Origin: an uncultured bacterium
GTDB taxonomy: Bacteria; Cyanobacteriota; Vampirovibrionia; Gastranaerophilales; Gastranaerophilaceae
Reading direction: 5' to 3'
DNA: 37,104 bases
Assembly (NCBI GenBank): GCA_900319365.1
Contig: ONOE01000017.1
Location: forward strand, 3,358-40,461
Positions 15,256 to 22,815 of this stretch are shown piece by piece (positions within the stretch are counted from its first letter, which is position 1; each line of letters begins with the position of its first letter). The notes under the pieces were generated by a model that was not told where the DNA came from, did no database searches, and saw only the letters and a program-made list of their open reading frames with translations. The position numbers were made by a program, and so were the translations under genes.

Positions 15256-16842
15256 ATGGGTATCGGAGCAATTCAAGGGAAAGATTATCGCAAGAAGAAC
15301 AGAAGTGCTCAAAAATCGAGAAGAACAAGTTCAAGAACATTGGCTGATGTAAGAAAAGAACATGAACTTGCAAAGAAAGGAAAAACAGGTGCAGCCGCAG
15401 GTAAAACCGCAACACCTAACCTCCCTGCAGTCATAGAACAGCCAAAATATAATTTTAACTTTATGGATATGGTTAAAAAACAATTCGGCATATCAGATAA
15501 TAATTACAACATTCCCGCAACAGGAAAGAAACCTTTAGGGCTTCCCGCACCGAAAGCGGCAACTAATCTTCCTGCAGTCGTAGAAAAGCCGAAATATAAT
15601 TTTAACTTTATGGATATGGTAAAAAATCAATTCGGCATATCAGATAATAATTACAATATTCCGACATCATCAGGGAAGAAAACCTTAGGACTTCCCGCAC
15701 CGTTATCAACAACAGCAGGTTCTGCAACTCAAGGAGCCTCAGGCTCAGTTGCCGGCTCTGCAGCAGGAGCAGGCGCAAGTGCAGGTACAGCAGGTACCCC
15801 GTCAGTATTAAACCCGTTCTCTCATTCGGGTAACAGGGCAGGCGGTGCACAACCGAACGGCGGAGTAAAAGTAATTTCAATACATACAAACGGAGTTAAT
15901 CCTAACGGTGCAACAGGACAGGCTGCATCACATACTCTCGGACTTCCCGCATCGGTATCAGGCGCATCAGGGGCAACAGGTGCAGGCGCAGGAGCAGCCG
16001 GCGGAGCTGCAGAAGCAGCCGAAGCAGCAGGTTCAACTAAACCGTCAGGTTTATGGAAACATATTAAAAGTGCTTTTGCAAAAGGTAAAAGTTTTCTTAA
16101 AACAGGCAAAGGGAAACTTGCTATAGCAGGATTGGCTCTTGCCGCATTAGCAGGCGGTACAATCGCATACTTAAATGACAGATTCGCAGACAGAGGAAAC
16201 GTTCCTCATACAGGCGGCGCATCTTATGTTCCGTTACCCGATGATGAAAATAATGACAGTACGGAAACCGTAGATGACAGCCAAGATTCAACACAAACTC
16301 AAGAAACTGATGAAACTCAGGAAACGGAAACCGCTCCTGCTGACGAAACCCAAGAAACAGATTCAACATCAGATGATACAACAGATACACAAACAGCAGC
16401 CGCAGCAACGGCAACAGGCGTAGCAGCACCCGCTGATTCAAGTGCTCAGGATAATGAAACGGCAGTAGCTTCAGCAGATGCTCAAACTACAACTCCTGCC
16501 GACTCAACAAGCACAGCTCCCGCTGACTCAACAGCTACAGCTCCCGCCGATTCAACAACAACGGCACCCGCTGACTCAACAGGCGTAGCACAAGCACACA
16601 CTCCCGATCCCGATAAATTAAACGGTGATACTTACGATGTAGTTAAAGGAGACTGCGTTTGGAACATTGCAAAAGCTCATTTAAAAGCATTACACAAAGA
16701 CAAAACAGGTTATGAACCGACTGATATTGAAATTTTGAACCATACAAAAGAACTTATGGATAAAAATAATCTCCACTATGAAAATGATAACTGCCACGTT
16801 CTTATCAAACCTGGAGATAAATTAGATATCAAAGCAGCATAA
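15256..16842 (+). CDS. Single-pass membrane protein with duplicated N-terminal unit and C-terminal LysM domain
   Basis: The product has 528 residues. A basic N-terminus (1-45, Arg/Lys-rich) is followed by two near-identical units, 54-99 and 103-149 (NLPAV, PKYNFNFMDMVK, QFGISDNNYNIP, LGLPAP), with a third partial copy at about 226-232. Gly/Ala-rich linkers lead to one membrane helix (about 287-305). An acidic Thr/Asp/Glu/Ser-rich stem with four APADST-type repeats follows, then a LysM-like domain (about 457-528; CVWNIAK, KPGDKLDI). By positive-inside logic the N-terminus is cytosolic and the LysM domain reaches peptidoglycan, so the protein may tether a cytosolic or DNA-bound partner to the wall. 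AAGGGGAA precedes the ATG. Confidence 0.78.
   Translation: MGIGAIQGKDYRKKNRSAQKSRRTSSRTLADVRKEHELAKKGKTGAAAGKTATPNLPAVIEQPKYNFNFMDMVKKQFGISDNNYNIPATGKKPLGLPAPKAATNLPAVVEKPKYNFNFMDMVKNQFGISDNNYNIPTSSGKKTLGLPAPLSTTAGSATQGASGSVAGSAAGAGASAGTAGTPSVLNPFSHSGNRAGGAQPNGGVKVISIHTNGVNPNGATGQAASHTLGLPASVSGASGATGAGAGAAGGAAEAAEAAGSTKPSGLWKHIKSAFAKGKSFLKTGKGKLAIAGLALAALAGGTIAYLNDRFADRGNVPHTGGASYVPLPDDENNDSTETVDDSQDSTQTQETDETQETETAPADETQETDSTSDDTTDTQTAAAATATGVAAPADSSAQDNETAVASADAQTTTPADSTSTAPADSTATAPADSTTTAPADSTGVAQAHTPDPDKLNGDTYDVVKGDCVWNIAKAHLKALHKDKTGYEPTDIEILNHTKELMDKNNLHYENDNCHVLIKPGDKLDIKAA
15418..15702 (+). repeat. Tandem in-gene duplication (two copies of about 140 bases)
   Basis: 15418-15552 and 15565-15702 encode the same approximately 46-residue unit with few substitutions, and long stretches are identical at DNA level. 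The copies are separated by about 12 bases, indicating a fairly recent unequal duplication or selection for identity. Confidence 0.75.
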
Positions 16843-16879
16843 AATTGAGTGAAGTTCGGATTATATATAAGAACAAAAA

Positions 16880-16911
16880 CGCTTTTTCTTAAAACAGAAA
16901 AAGCGCTTTTT
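16880..16911 (+). terminator. Intrinsic terminator between convergent genes
   Basis: CGCTTTTTCT (16880-16889) pairs with AGAAAAAGCG (16896-16905), loop 6 bases, then CTTTTT. It ends the LysM transcript; A-rich sequence on the left may let it also serve the minus-strand gene ending at 16931. Confidence 0.8.
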
Positions 16912-16930
16912 GTGTATGCAGATATTTAAA

Positions 16931-17368
16931 CTATTTTGTTTGTGCATTTTCGGCAGGTTCAACAATCGTTTCTTTTACGGGAACCGATTCGACCGTTTCA
17001 ACCGTTGTTACCTGAGAGGGAACATCTTGTGTCTTTTCTATGACAACTTCTGTTCCGTCTTTAATTTTTTGAGCTGACCAATTTGTAGCTTTCTTTGCGC
17101 CTTTTTTAGCGGCTTTACCTGCTTTAATTGCTTCTTTTTTAGCTGCCTTTCCTGCTTTGCAAGCACCCTTTTTTGTTGCGTTGCCTGCTTTTTGAGCATT
17201 TTCTTTCATAAAAGAGCCTGTTTTTTGGGCTGCATCTTTTGTTTTAACTTCAATATTATCAATGATTGATGCGGCATTTGAATCAGTTTGAATCATATAT
17301 ATCTGATCAGCATAACAAGCCGTGCATGCGGCAGCGCATAAACCCATAACCAATAAGAATTTTTTCAT
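16931..17368 (-). CDS. Exported Lys/Ala-rich 11-mer-repeat protein (LEA-like)
   Basis: The 145-residue protein has a signal peptide (about 1-20, CYA-D). Residues 43-108 are six successive 11-residue units, the clearest being TKKGACKAGKA, AKKEAIKAGKA and AKKGAKKATNW. An 11-residue period makes a slightly right-handed amphipathic helix, as in late-embryogenesis-abundant (LEA group 3) proteins and some lipid-binding helices. The C-terminus (109-145) is Thr/Val/Glu-rich and probably disordered. AAAGGAATA precedes the ATG. A desiccation-, membrane- or polyanion-binding role is a guess from the repeat alone; histone H1-like tails are an alternative reading of the Lys/Ala content. Confidence 0.7.
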   Translation of the reverse strand: MKKFLLVMGLCAAACTACYADQIYMIQTDSNAASIIDNIEVKTKDAAQKTGSFMKENAQKAGNATKKGACKAGKAAKKEAIKAGKAAKKGAKKATNWSAQKIKDGTEVVIEKTQDVPSQVTTVETVESVPVKETIVEPAENAQTK

Positions 17369-17493
17369 TTTTATTCCTTTCGTGTTTTGTACTCTCAGCT
17401 CCTACATGTTAGTTATTTTGGCGTTCATTGTCAAATTTTTTACGCAAAATTATTTATTCCCTAATTTTATATATTACAAAACTTAAAAAAATC

Positions 17494-17522
17494 TTGTGAT
17501 TATTTTTTATGAAGTTTATAAT
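17494..17522 (+). promoter_or_regulatory. prs promoter
   Basis: TTGTGA (17494-17499), exactly 17 bases, TATAAT (17517-17522). The expected start lies about 27 bases before ATG 17556, leaving room for the GGAAAGGG ribosome site. Confidence 0.65.
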
Positions 17523-17555
17523 AACACATGCTGTAAGTGCGGAAAGGGTTTATAA

Positions 17556-18575
17556 ATGGTAGCAATTGAAGAAAAGACTTATCCCGAATTGGAAAGAGCA
17601 ATAAGTCCCAATCATGACATTAAATTATTCGCAGGTCGTTCAAATCCCGAGTTGGCGCAGGAAATCGCTAATGAACTCGGTACAACAATCGGACCGATGA
17701 TTGTTAAAAATTTTGCCGACGGAGAAATATACGTACAGGTAAAAGAAAGTGTCAGAGGAGATGACGTTTTCATAATTCAACCTGTTTGCAATCCCGTTAA
17801 CGAAAATTTAATGGAATTATTAATTATTATAGATGCTTTTAAAAGAGCAAGTGCAAAATCAATTACCGCCGTTATTCCGTATTACGGTTATGCAAGACAG
17901 GACAGAAAAACTTCAGGCAGAGAAGCAATAACAGCTAAACTTGTTGCCGACTTATTAACTACTGCAGGCGCAGACAGAGTTCTTGCAATGGATTTACACA
18001 CGGGACAAATTCAAGGATTCTTCAATATTCTTGTAGACCATATTTATGCAGCTCCGATTATCACTTCATATATCAAGAGTTTGCATATTGACCCTGATGA
18101 AATGGTTGCCGTTTCTCCCGATATGGGCGGGGCAAACAGAACAAGATATTTTGCAAAAAGATTAAATTGCCCGATTGCTTTGATTGATAAACGTCGTGAT
18201 AAACATAACGAAGCAATTGCAACAAACGTAATCGGCGATGTTGAGGGCAAAGTTTGCTTGATGTTTGATGATATAATTGATACTGCGGGCACAATTTGTG
18301 AAGCTTCAAAACTTTTAAAAAGAAAAGGTGCCAAAGAAATATATGTAGGTGCTACGCACCCGGTATTTTCCGGTCCTGCAATCGAAAGACTTGCATCTTC
18401 ACCCATAACCGAATGTATCGTAACAAATACAATACCTTTAGATAAGAGCAAATTACCTGCCAATATCAAACAAATTTCGGTTGCACCTCTTTTAGCTCAA
18501 GCTATTTCTAGAATCCATGATGATGAATCCGTAAGCTCATTGTTCGGATTTGAAAAAGAAATGCAGGTTTCATAA
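17556..18575 (+). CDS. prs: Ribose-phosphate pyrophosphokinase (PRPP synthetase)
   Basis: This 339-residue class I enzyme makes 5-phosphoribosyl diphosphate from ribose 5-phosphate and ATP, feeding purine, pyrimidine, NAD, His and Trp synthesis. Signatures include the N-terminal IKLFAGRSNPELA, NFADGEIYVQ, YYGYARQDRK, DLHTGQIQGFF, the catalytic flexible loop KRRDKHNEA (212-220) and the PRPP-binding DDIIDTAGT (238-246), then ATHPVFSGPA. It is about 20 residues longer at the N-terminus than the E. coli enzyme, as seen in some cyanobacterial homologues. GGAAAGGG lies upstream of ATG. It is a monocistronic unit. Confidence 0.96.
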   Translation: MVAIEEKTYPELERAISPNHDIKLFAGRSNPELAQEIANELGTTIGPMIVKNFADGEIYVQVKESVRGDDVFIIQPVCNPVNENLMELLIIIDAFKRASAKSITAVIPYYGYARQDRKTSGREAITAKLVADLLTTAGADRVLAMDLHTGQIQGFFNILVDHIYAAPIITSYIKSLHIDPDEMVAVSPDMGGANRTRYFAKRLNCPIALIDKRRDKHNEAIATNVIGDVEGKVCLMFDDIIDTAGTICEASKLLKRKGAKEIYVGATHPVFSGPAIERLASSPITECIVTNTIPLDKSKLPANIKQISVAPLLAQAISRIHDDESVSSLFGFEKEMQVS

Positions 18576-18582
18576 AAAAGCT

Positions 18583-18608
18583 AAAAAAAAAGAGGACATA
18601 ATGTCCTC
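18583..18608 (-). terminator. Minus-strand intrinsic terminator downstream of prs
   Basis: GAGGACAT (18592-18599) and ATGTCCTC (18601-18608) form a stem (6 bp with a 5-base loop in practice). Nine As lie to the left and no Ts to the right, so a proper U-tract exists only on the minus strand. No minus-strand gene lies closer than the pseudopilin (20066-20731), beyond the intervening plus-strand antiporter gene. Confidence 0.5.
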
Positions 18609-18738
18609 GTGAATTAAGAATAGCTGGAAGTATGAAAAAGATTAATTATATTTAACCGCATAAAAGAGTTTTGCATATTAGACCGGTCGATAATCCGTAT
18701 ATAGTCCGATTGAGTATTTTTGTGTTACCATATTGGAT

Positions 18739-20049
18739 ATGTTATCACTTTTAATAAATCCGATAATAGTATCAGTAATATTGCTTTGCGTGCTTTGTTT
18801 ATGCAGGGTTAACGTGTTGCTTGCCTTAATGATTTCCGCACTTGCGGGAGGATTGATAGGGCATATCGGAGTTTCAGATGTTATGAATATTTTTATTAAC
18901 GGAATGGGTGATAACTCTGAAACGGCATTGAGTTATATTTTACTCGGGGCATTTGCAGCATCAATGACCCACACGGGACTTGCGCAAATTTTGTCTAAAA
19001 AAATCGCAAATACCATAAAATCACGAAAATACATGCTGATTTTTATTTTAACGGGTATTGCAATTTTATCTCAAAACCTTATCCCGGTACACATTGCATT
19101 CATTCCTATTTTAATCCCGCCGTTGTTATCGGTTATGAATAAATTGCAAATTGACAGACGTTCTGTTGCATGCGCATTGGCTTTCGGCTTGAAAGCTCCA
19201 TATATTGTAATTCCTGCAGGGTTCGGGTTAATCTTTCAAAGTTTAATCGCAGATAATATGATTCAAAACGGGGTAAAGATTTTAAGAAGCGATATTTGGA
19301 AATACACTTGGATAATCGGGCTTGGAATGCTTGTCGGGTATCTTATAGCGATATTTATTACTTATGCGAAGCCAAGAATTTATAAAGATATAAAAGTCGC
19401 TGAAATAAAAGAAGATACCGACTTAACTTTGCGCAGAAGCCACTATATTACACTTGTTGCGGCATTTTTAACTCTGGCAATCCAATTATGGACGGGCTCA
19501 TTGCCTTTAGGTGCTCTGGTCGGATTATCGGTAATATTTGGTTGCAGGGCAATTGATCATGACAAAATGGACAAACTGATAAATGAAGGGGTTGGTTTGA
19601 TGGGATATGTCGCATTTGTAATGCTTGTTGCTGCGGGGTTTGCCGCAGTAATGAAAGCTACGGGCGGAATTGACGGTTTGATAAACACAATCACTCCGTT
19701 TATGATGTCAAGCAAGTTACTGGCGGCATTTTTAATGCTGCTTGTCGGATTGTTTATAACAATGGGTATAGGAACGTCATTCGGTACAATCCCGATACTT
19801 GCCGTTTTGTATATCCCGATATTTATAAAATTAGGTTTTAGTGTTCCGTCAATGATTATAGTTTTATCAAGTGCCGCAGCATTAGGCGATGCAGGGTCGC
19901 CTGCATCGGATACAACGCTTGGTCCGACAGCCGGATTGAATGCTGACGGTCAGCATAACCATATCTGGGATACGTGCGTTCCGACATTTTTGCATTATAA
20001 CATTCCGATATTTTTAACGGCATTGATTTCAGTATTAATATTTAAATAA
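18739..20049 (+). CDS. YuiF-type Na+/H+ antiporter or amino-acid transporter family protein
   Basis: The product has about 436 residues and 10-12 membrane helices. The C-terminal signature GDAGSPASDTTLGPTAGLN followed by ADGQHNHIWDTCVPTFLHYN is characteristic of the YuiF/HI1586 group within the NhaC-like ion transporters. Members are annotated variously as Na+/H+ antiporters or amino-acid transporters, so the substrate is open. ATG 18739 is preferred; TTG 18733 is two codons upstream. No ribosome site is visible, and TGT-TACCAT ends 7 bases before the ATG, so the mRNA may be leaderless, though this -10 is weaker than that of aroQ. It is convergent with the pseudopilin 16 bases away. Confidence 0.85.
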   Translation: MLSLLINPIIVSVILLCVLCLCRVNVLLALMISALAGGLIGHIGVSDVMNIFINGMGDNSETALSYILLGAFAASMTHTGLAQILSKKIANTIKSRKYMLIFILTGIAILSQNLIPVHIAFIPILIPPLLSVMNKLQIDRRSVACALAFGLKAPYIVIPAGFGLIFQSLIADNMIQNGVKILRSDIWKYTWIIGLGMLVGYLIAIFITYAKPRIYKDIKVAEIKEDTDLTLRRSHYITLVAAFLTLAIQLWTGSLPLGALVGLSVIFGCRAIDHDKMDKLINEGVGLMGYVAFVMLVAAGFAAVMKATGGIDGLINTITPFMMSSKLLAAFLMLLVGLFITMGIGTSFGTIPILAVLYIPIFIKLGFSVPSMIIVLSSAAALGDAGSPASDTTLGPTAGLNADGQHNHIWDTCVPTFLHYNIPIFLTALISVLIFK

Positions 20050-20065
20050 GATAAGTTATCATTGT

Positions 20066-20731
20066 TTAAGGTTTGTATGGATAATCTTTCTTAAATTCCC
20101 AACCGTCCATTTCCAATAATTTCGCACATTTTACGTTACCTTCTTCGGCATATTTCCAAGATTTTTTGCTGCATTCTTTAATAGCTTGGGCTCTTGTTGT
20201 TATTCCGTCGCAACGTGCACCAAAATATTGACGACTATTTCCAAAATACCAGTGATTAGATCTTTCATTATTACATAACAGGAAACAAAATTTATCTTTT
20301 CCGTACTCATTGGGTTTATCTTTTCCATTCACATCATACCTGAAATCTATACAAGCGCCTTGAAATACCTGAAACGAAGAACCATCCGGCAAAATATACT
20401 CGTATCTTCCTTTAGGTCCACCGATTAAAATTTTTTTCTTAGACGAATATTTCAAATACGGGGCAAGATAAGTCATAAAGAATCTATCTCCATCATCAGC
20501 AGTATTTTTACTATTCGGGTTCATATCCCAATTTGCAACTCTTCCGTTTTTAATTTCTGATATTTGAATAGCAGTACGCATATTCGAATAAAACTTTTTC
20601 AATCTTGCAGATGCCACATGCGCACGATAATTAGATATCATCGCAGGTATTGTTATAACAGATAATACTCCGATTATTGCAAGTGCAATCAATAATTCGG
20701 CAAGTGTAAACGCTTTTGCAGACCATTTCAT
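20066..20731 (-). CDS. Type IV pilin-like / type II secretion pseudopilin
   Basis: The 221-residue protein has a class III signal: a short basic leader, then KA-FTLAELLIALAIIGVLSV, with Ala rather than the usual Gly before the cleaved Phe and Glu at +5. The hydrophobic N-terminal helix is followed by a globular domain with several Cys (near CIDFRYDVNG, CFLLC, CDGIT, ECSKK, CAKLL) that may form disulphides. The end of the chain, MDGWEFKKDYPYKP, matches my memory of the large pseudopilin family of gut Melainabacteria. GGAGG lies upstream of ATG. It stands alone without other pilus genes, so prepilin peptidase and assembly ATPase must be encoded elsewhere. Confidence 0.85.
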   Translation of the reverse strand: MKWSAKAFTLAELLIALAIIGVLSVITIPAMISNYRAHVASARLKKFYSNMRTAIQISEIKNGRVANWDMNPNSKNTADDGDRFFMTYLAPYLKYSSKKKILIGGPKGRYEYILPDGSSFQVFQGACIDFRYDVNGKDKPNEYGKDKFCFLLCNNERSNHWYFGNSRQYFGARCDGITTRAQAIKECSKKSWKYAEEGNVKCAKLLEMDGWEFKKDYPYKP

Positions 20732-20847
20732 TTTAATAAACCTCCATTATTTTGAGTACTAATATAAAGATTTGTGAATTATAATGTTTCATTGTTGATA
20801 CAATATATATCATAGCTGATAGATAATATCAAGCACTACAGATAAAA

Positions 20848-20856
20848 TGGTATGAT
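20848..20856 (+). promoter_or_regulatory. Extended -10 promoter of the XRE gene, leaderless configuration
   Basis: TGG (20848-20850) and TATGAT (20851-20856) end 6 bases before ATG 20863. No -35 hexamer or ribosome site is evident. Confidence 0.5.
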
Positions 20857-20862
20857 TTTTAT

Positions 20863-21060
20863 ATGATAAGAAACAAATTATCTGCCATTATGGGAGCTAA
20901 AAGAATAAAAATATACGAGCTGCAAAAATTATCAGGTTTGAGCCGTAGTACAATTACTCGCCTGTATTATGAACAGACTAACACAGTCAGTTTAAATACG
21001 CTTGAACGCTTATGCAAAGCTCTGAATTGCACATTAGATGATTTATTTGAAATTACCTAA
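20863..21060 (+). CDS. Small XRE/Cro-family helix-turn-helix regulator
   Basis: This is a 65-residue single-domain DNA-binding protein. Five helices fit the XRE fold, with the HTH at about 19-40 (IYELQKLSGLSRSTITRLYYE) and the family's C-terminal LERLCKALNCTLDDLFEI. No effector domain is attached. There is no Shine-Dalgarno; a TGG-TATGAT element sits 6 bases before the ATG. It lies 80 bases upstream of deoC, which has its own promoter, and may regulate it or the divergent pseudopilin; this is context only. Confidence 0.85.
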   Translation: MIRNKLSAIMGAKRIKIYELQKLSGLSRSTITRLYYEQTNTVSLNTLERLCKALNCTLDDLFEIT

Positions 21061-21081
21061 ATTGAATGTTGTTTTTACATT

Positions 21082-21111
21082 TTGGAATAATATACTTCTA
21101 TATGCTACAAT
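21082..21111 (+). promoter_or_regulatory. deoC promoter
   Basis: TTGGAA (21082-21087), 18-base spacer ending in TGC, TACAAT (21106-21111). The leader is about 23 bases and includes the TTAGGAGAAAGG ribosome site. Confidence 0.65.
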
Positions 21112-21140
21112 AGCAATGTAGAGAATTTAGGAGAAAGGTT

Positions 21141-21791
21141 ATGGAGAAGTTAAACAAATATATTGAACATACATTATTAAAACAGGATGCAAGTAAAGCT
21201 GATTTATTAAGGATTTTTGACGAGGCAAAAAAATATGATTTTCTCGGCGTTTGCATAAATCCATGCTATGTAAAACTCGCAAAAGAAAATTTGAAAGATG
21301 CAAATGTTAAAGTCGTAACCGTTATCGGGTTCCCTTTAGGCGCAAACAAAACGGAAACAAAAGTTTTTGAAACAAAAGAAGCCGTAAAAGACGGAGCTGA
21401 TGAAATCGATATGGTTATCAACGTAACAAAATTGAAAGACGACGAAAAAGATTTTGTCGTAAATGAAATTAAAGAAATCAAATCCGCTTGCAACGGTCAT
21501 AATTTAAAAGTCATAATCGAAACAGATTTATTAACAAAAGATGAAATTGTAAGAGCTTGCAAATACGCTATTGAGGGCGGTGCGGATTTTGTTAAAACTT
21601 CAACGGGCTTTGTAAAAGGAGGTGTCGGCGCAAAAGCTGAAGATGTAAAACTTATGTATGACACCGTTAAAGATGCGGGATTAAAAGTCAAAGCATCAGG
21701 CGGAATAAGAGATAAAGAAGCAGCTTTAGCAATGATTAATGCAGGAGCATCAAGACTCGGTACAAGTTCAGGGGTTAAAATAGTTTCTTAA
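21141..21791 (+). CDS. deoC: Deoxyribose-phosphate aldolase
   Basis: This 216-residue TIM-barrel class I aldolase cleaves 2-deoxyribose 5-phosphate to glyceraldehyde 3-phosphate and acetaldehyde in deoxynucleoside salvage. The Schiff-base lysine is K152 (DFVKTSTGF); the proton-relay residues are D90 (DEIDMVIN) and K184 (VKASGGIR). Length and motifs are complete. AGGAGAAAGG precedes the ATG. It is monocistronic here, with no deoA/deoB neighbours. The acetaldehyde product could be handled by an alcohol dehydrogenase such as those in this window, but no linkage shows this. Confidence 0.96.
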   Translation: MEKLNKYIEHTLLKQDASKADLLRIFDEAKKYDFLGVCINPCYVKLAKENLKDANVKVVTVIGFPLGANKTETKVFETKEAVKDGADEIDMVINVTKLKDDEKDFVVNEIKEIKSACNGHNLKVIIETDLLTKDEIVRACKYAIEGGADFVKTSTGFVKGGVGAKAEDVKLMYDTVKDAGLKVKASGGIRDKEAALAMINAGASRLGTSSGVKIVS

Positions 21792-21797
21792 AAATTG

Positions 21798-21875
21798 ATT
21801 AGGATTGGTTCCCTTATCTGTTTTTGTCGGCACTTTCCCATAAATAGGCAGATAGACTTTCTTTAATTTCCTAAT
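21798..21875. terminator. Nested inverted repeats between convergent genes, possible terminator
   Basis: ATTAGGA (21798-21804) pairs with TCCTAAT (21869-21875), and TATCTG (21815-21820) with CAGATA (21849-21854) inside it. A T-run follows on the plus strand, overlapping the end of the convergent gene (stop at 21871). The large loop makes it a weak terminator by standard rules. Confidence 0.35.
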
Positions 21876-22815
21876 TTTTGTCAGGGAAAGTCTTTGCTCT
21901 CAATGCGTTTAATTCTTCCTGAATTTCACGGGATTTATGTTCAAGTCTGTTATAAACTCTTGAATTAATTTCCCCGCCGATTAAAAGAACAATTGAGGTA
22001 TAGTAGAGCCAAACCATTAAAATGAAAAACGCACCGATTGTACCGTAAACGATGTTATAGGTACTTAAATTGTTAACGTAAAGCGAAAACCCCCACGATC
22101 CGACTAACCAGAAAACCGTGAAAAATGCAGTTCCGGGGAGTGCGCTGCGCCTTTTAAAGCATTCTTTGCCTTTTAAATCGGGCAAAATATAGTAAATTAA
22201 AAATGCCAGCAAATACAATGCCAGAAACGCTACGGGCCATCTTAAAGTTAAAATTAAGTACGCCAAAGGTTTTGACATGTGAAAATGCGCTATTAGAAAC
22301 ATTATGATAACTTTACCGAAAATGATAATGTTGATTGTCAAAAACATAACAAGAATACTTACAAATACCATTAAAGTCGACAGGATCCTTGTATAAATAA
22401 AGCTCCTTGTTTCTTCAACCTTATATGCTCTGTTCAGCCCTTTCAAAATAACAGCGACACCGTTTATGGACAGTACAAGAGAAGTTATAATACCAATCCA
22501 TGCAATTAATTTTCCGTGGTCAAATATCATAGTTTGATTTAAAACCGACAAAACAAGTTCAAGCGCCTGATGCGGCATAATATTTGATAAAGCTTTCAAA
22601 ATCGGGTCCATATATGATTTGTTGCCCATCCACCCGAATACAGCCATCAAAAACAGCATAAACGGGAAAAATCCCAAAATAAGCATATACCCCATTTCCG
22701 ATGCCATTCCGAAAAAATCTTTTTTTATAACGGATCTTATCAGATTGATAAGAAAGCGCATATACTTATTCTTCATAAGATTTTTTAAAGTATTTTTTAT
22801 GAAATCTTTAATCAT
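21871..22815 (-). CDS. YihY/BrkB family inner-membrane protein
   Basis: The 314-residue protein has six or more membrane helices and the family hallmarks FFGMASEMGYMLILGFFPFML near 35-55 and GGEINSRVYN near the C-terminus. The family was once mislabelled RNase BN; its present role is unclear, with transport or envelope functions proposed. Its ATG overlaps the TGA of the nrnA-like gene (ATGA), so the two are translated together. No ribosome site outside the upstream gene is needed. Confidence 0.88.
   Translation of the reverse strand: MIKDFIKNTLKNLMKNKYMRFLINLIRSVIKKDFFGMASEMGYMLILGFFPFMLFLMAVFGWMGNKSYMDPILKALSNIMPHQALELVLSVLNQTMIFDHGKLIAWIGIITSLVLSINGVAVILKGLNRAYKVEETRSFIYTRILSTLMVFVSILVMFLTINIIIFGKVIIMFLIAHFHMSKPLAYLILTLRWPVAFLALYLLAFLIYYILPDLKGKECFKRRSALPGTAFFTVFWLVGSWGFSLYVNNLSTYNIVYGTIGAFFILMVWLYYTSIVLLIGGEINSRVYNRLEHKSREIQEELNALRAKTFPDKN

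Noticed and set aside
15608-16441. Several Leu/Pro/Ala-rich minus-strand ORFs opposite the LysM gene
   Set aside because: They arise from the low-complexity Ala/Thr/Ser repeats of the real gene and have no start signals.
16497-16590. Possible CRISPR-like or satellite array in the short repeats
   Set aside because: The repeats are in-frame codons for APADST-type units within the LysM protein stem and have no spacers.
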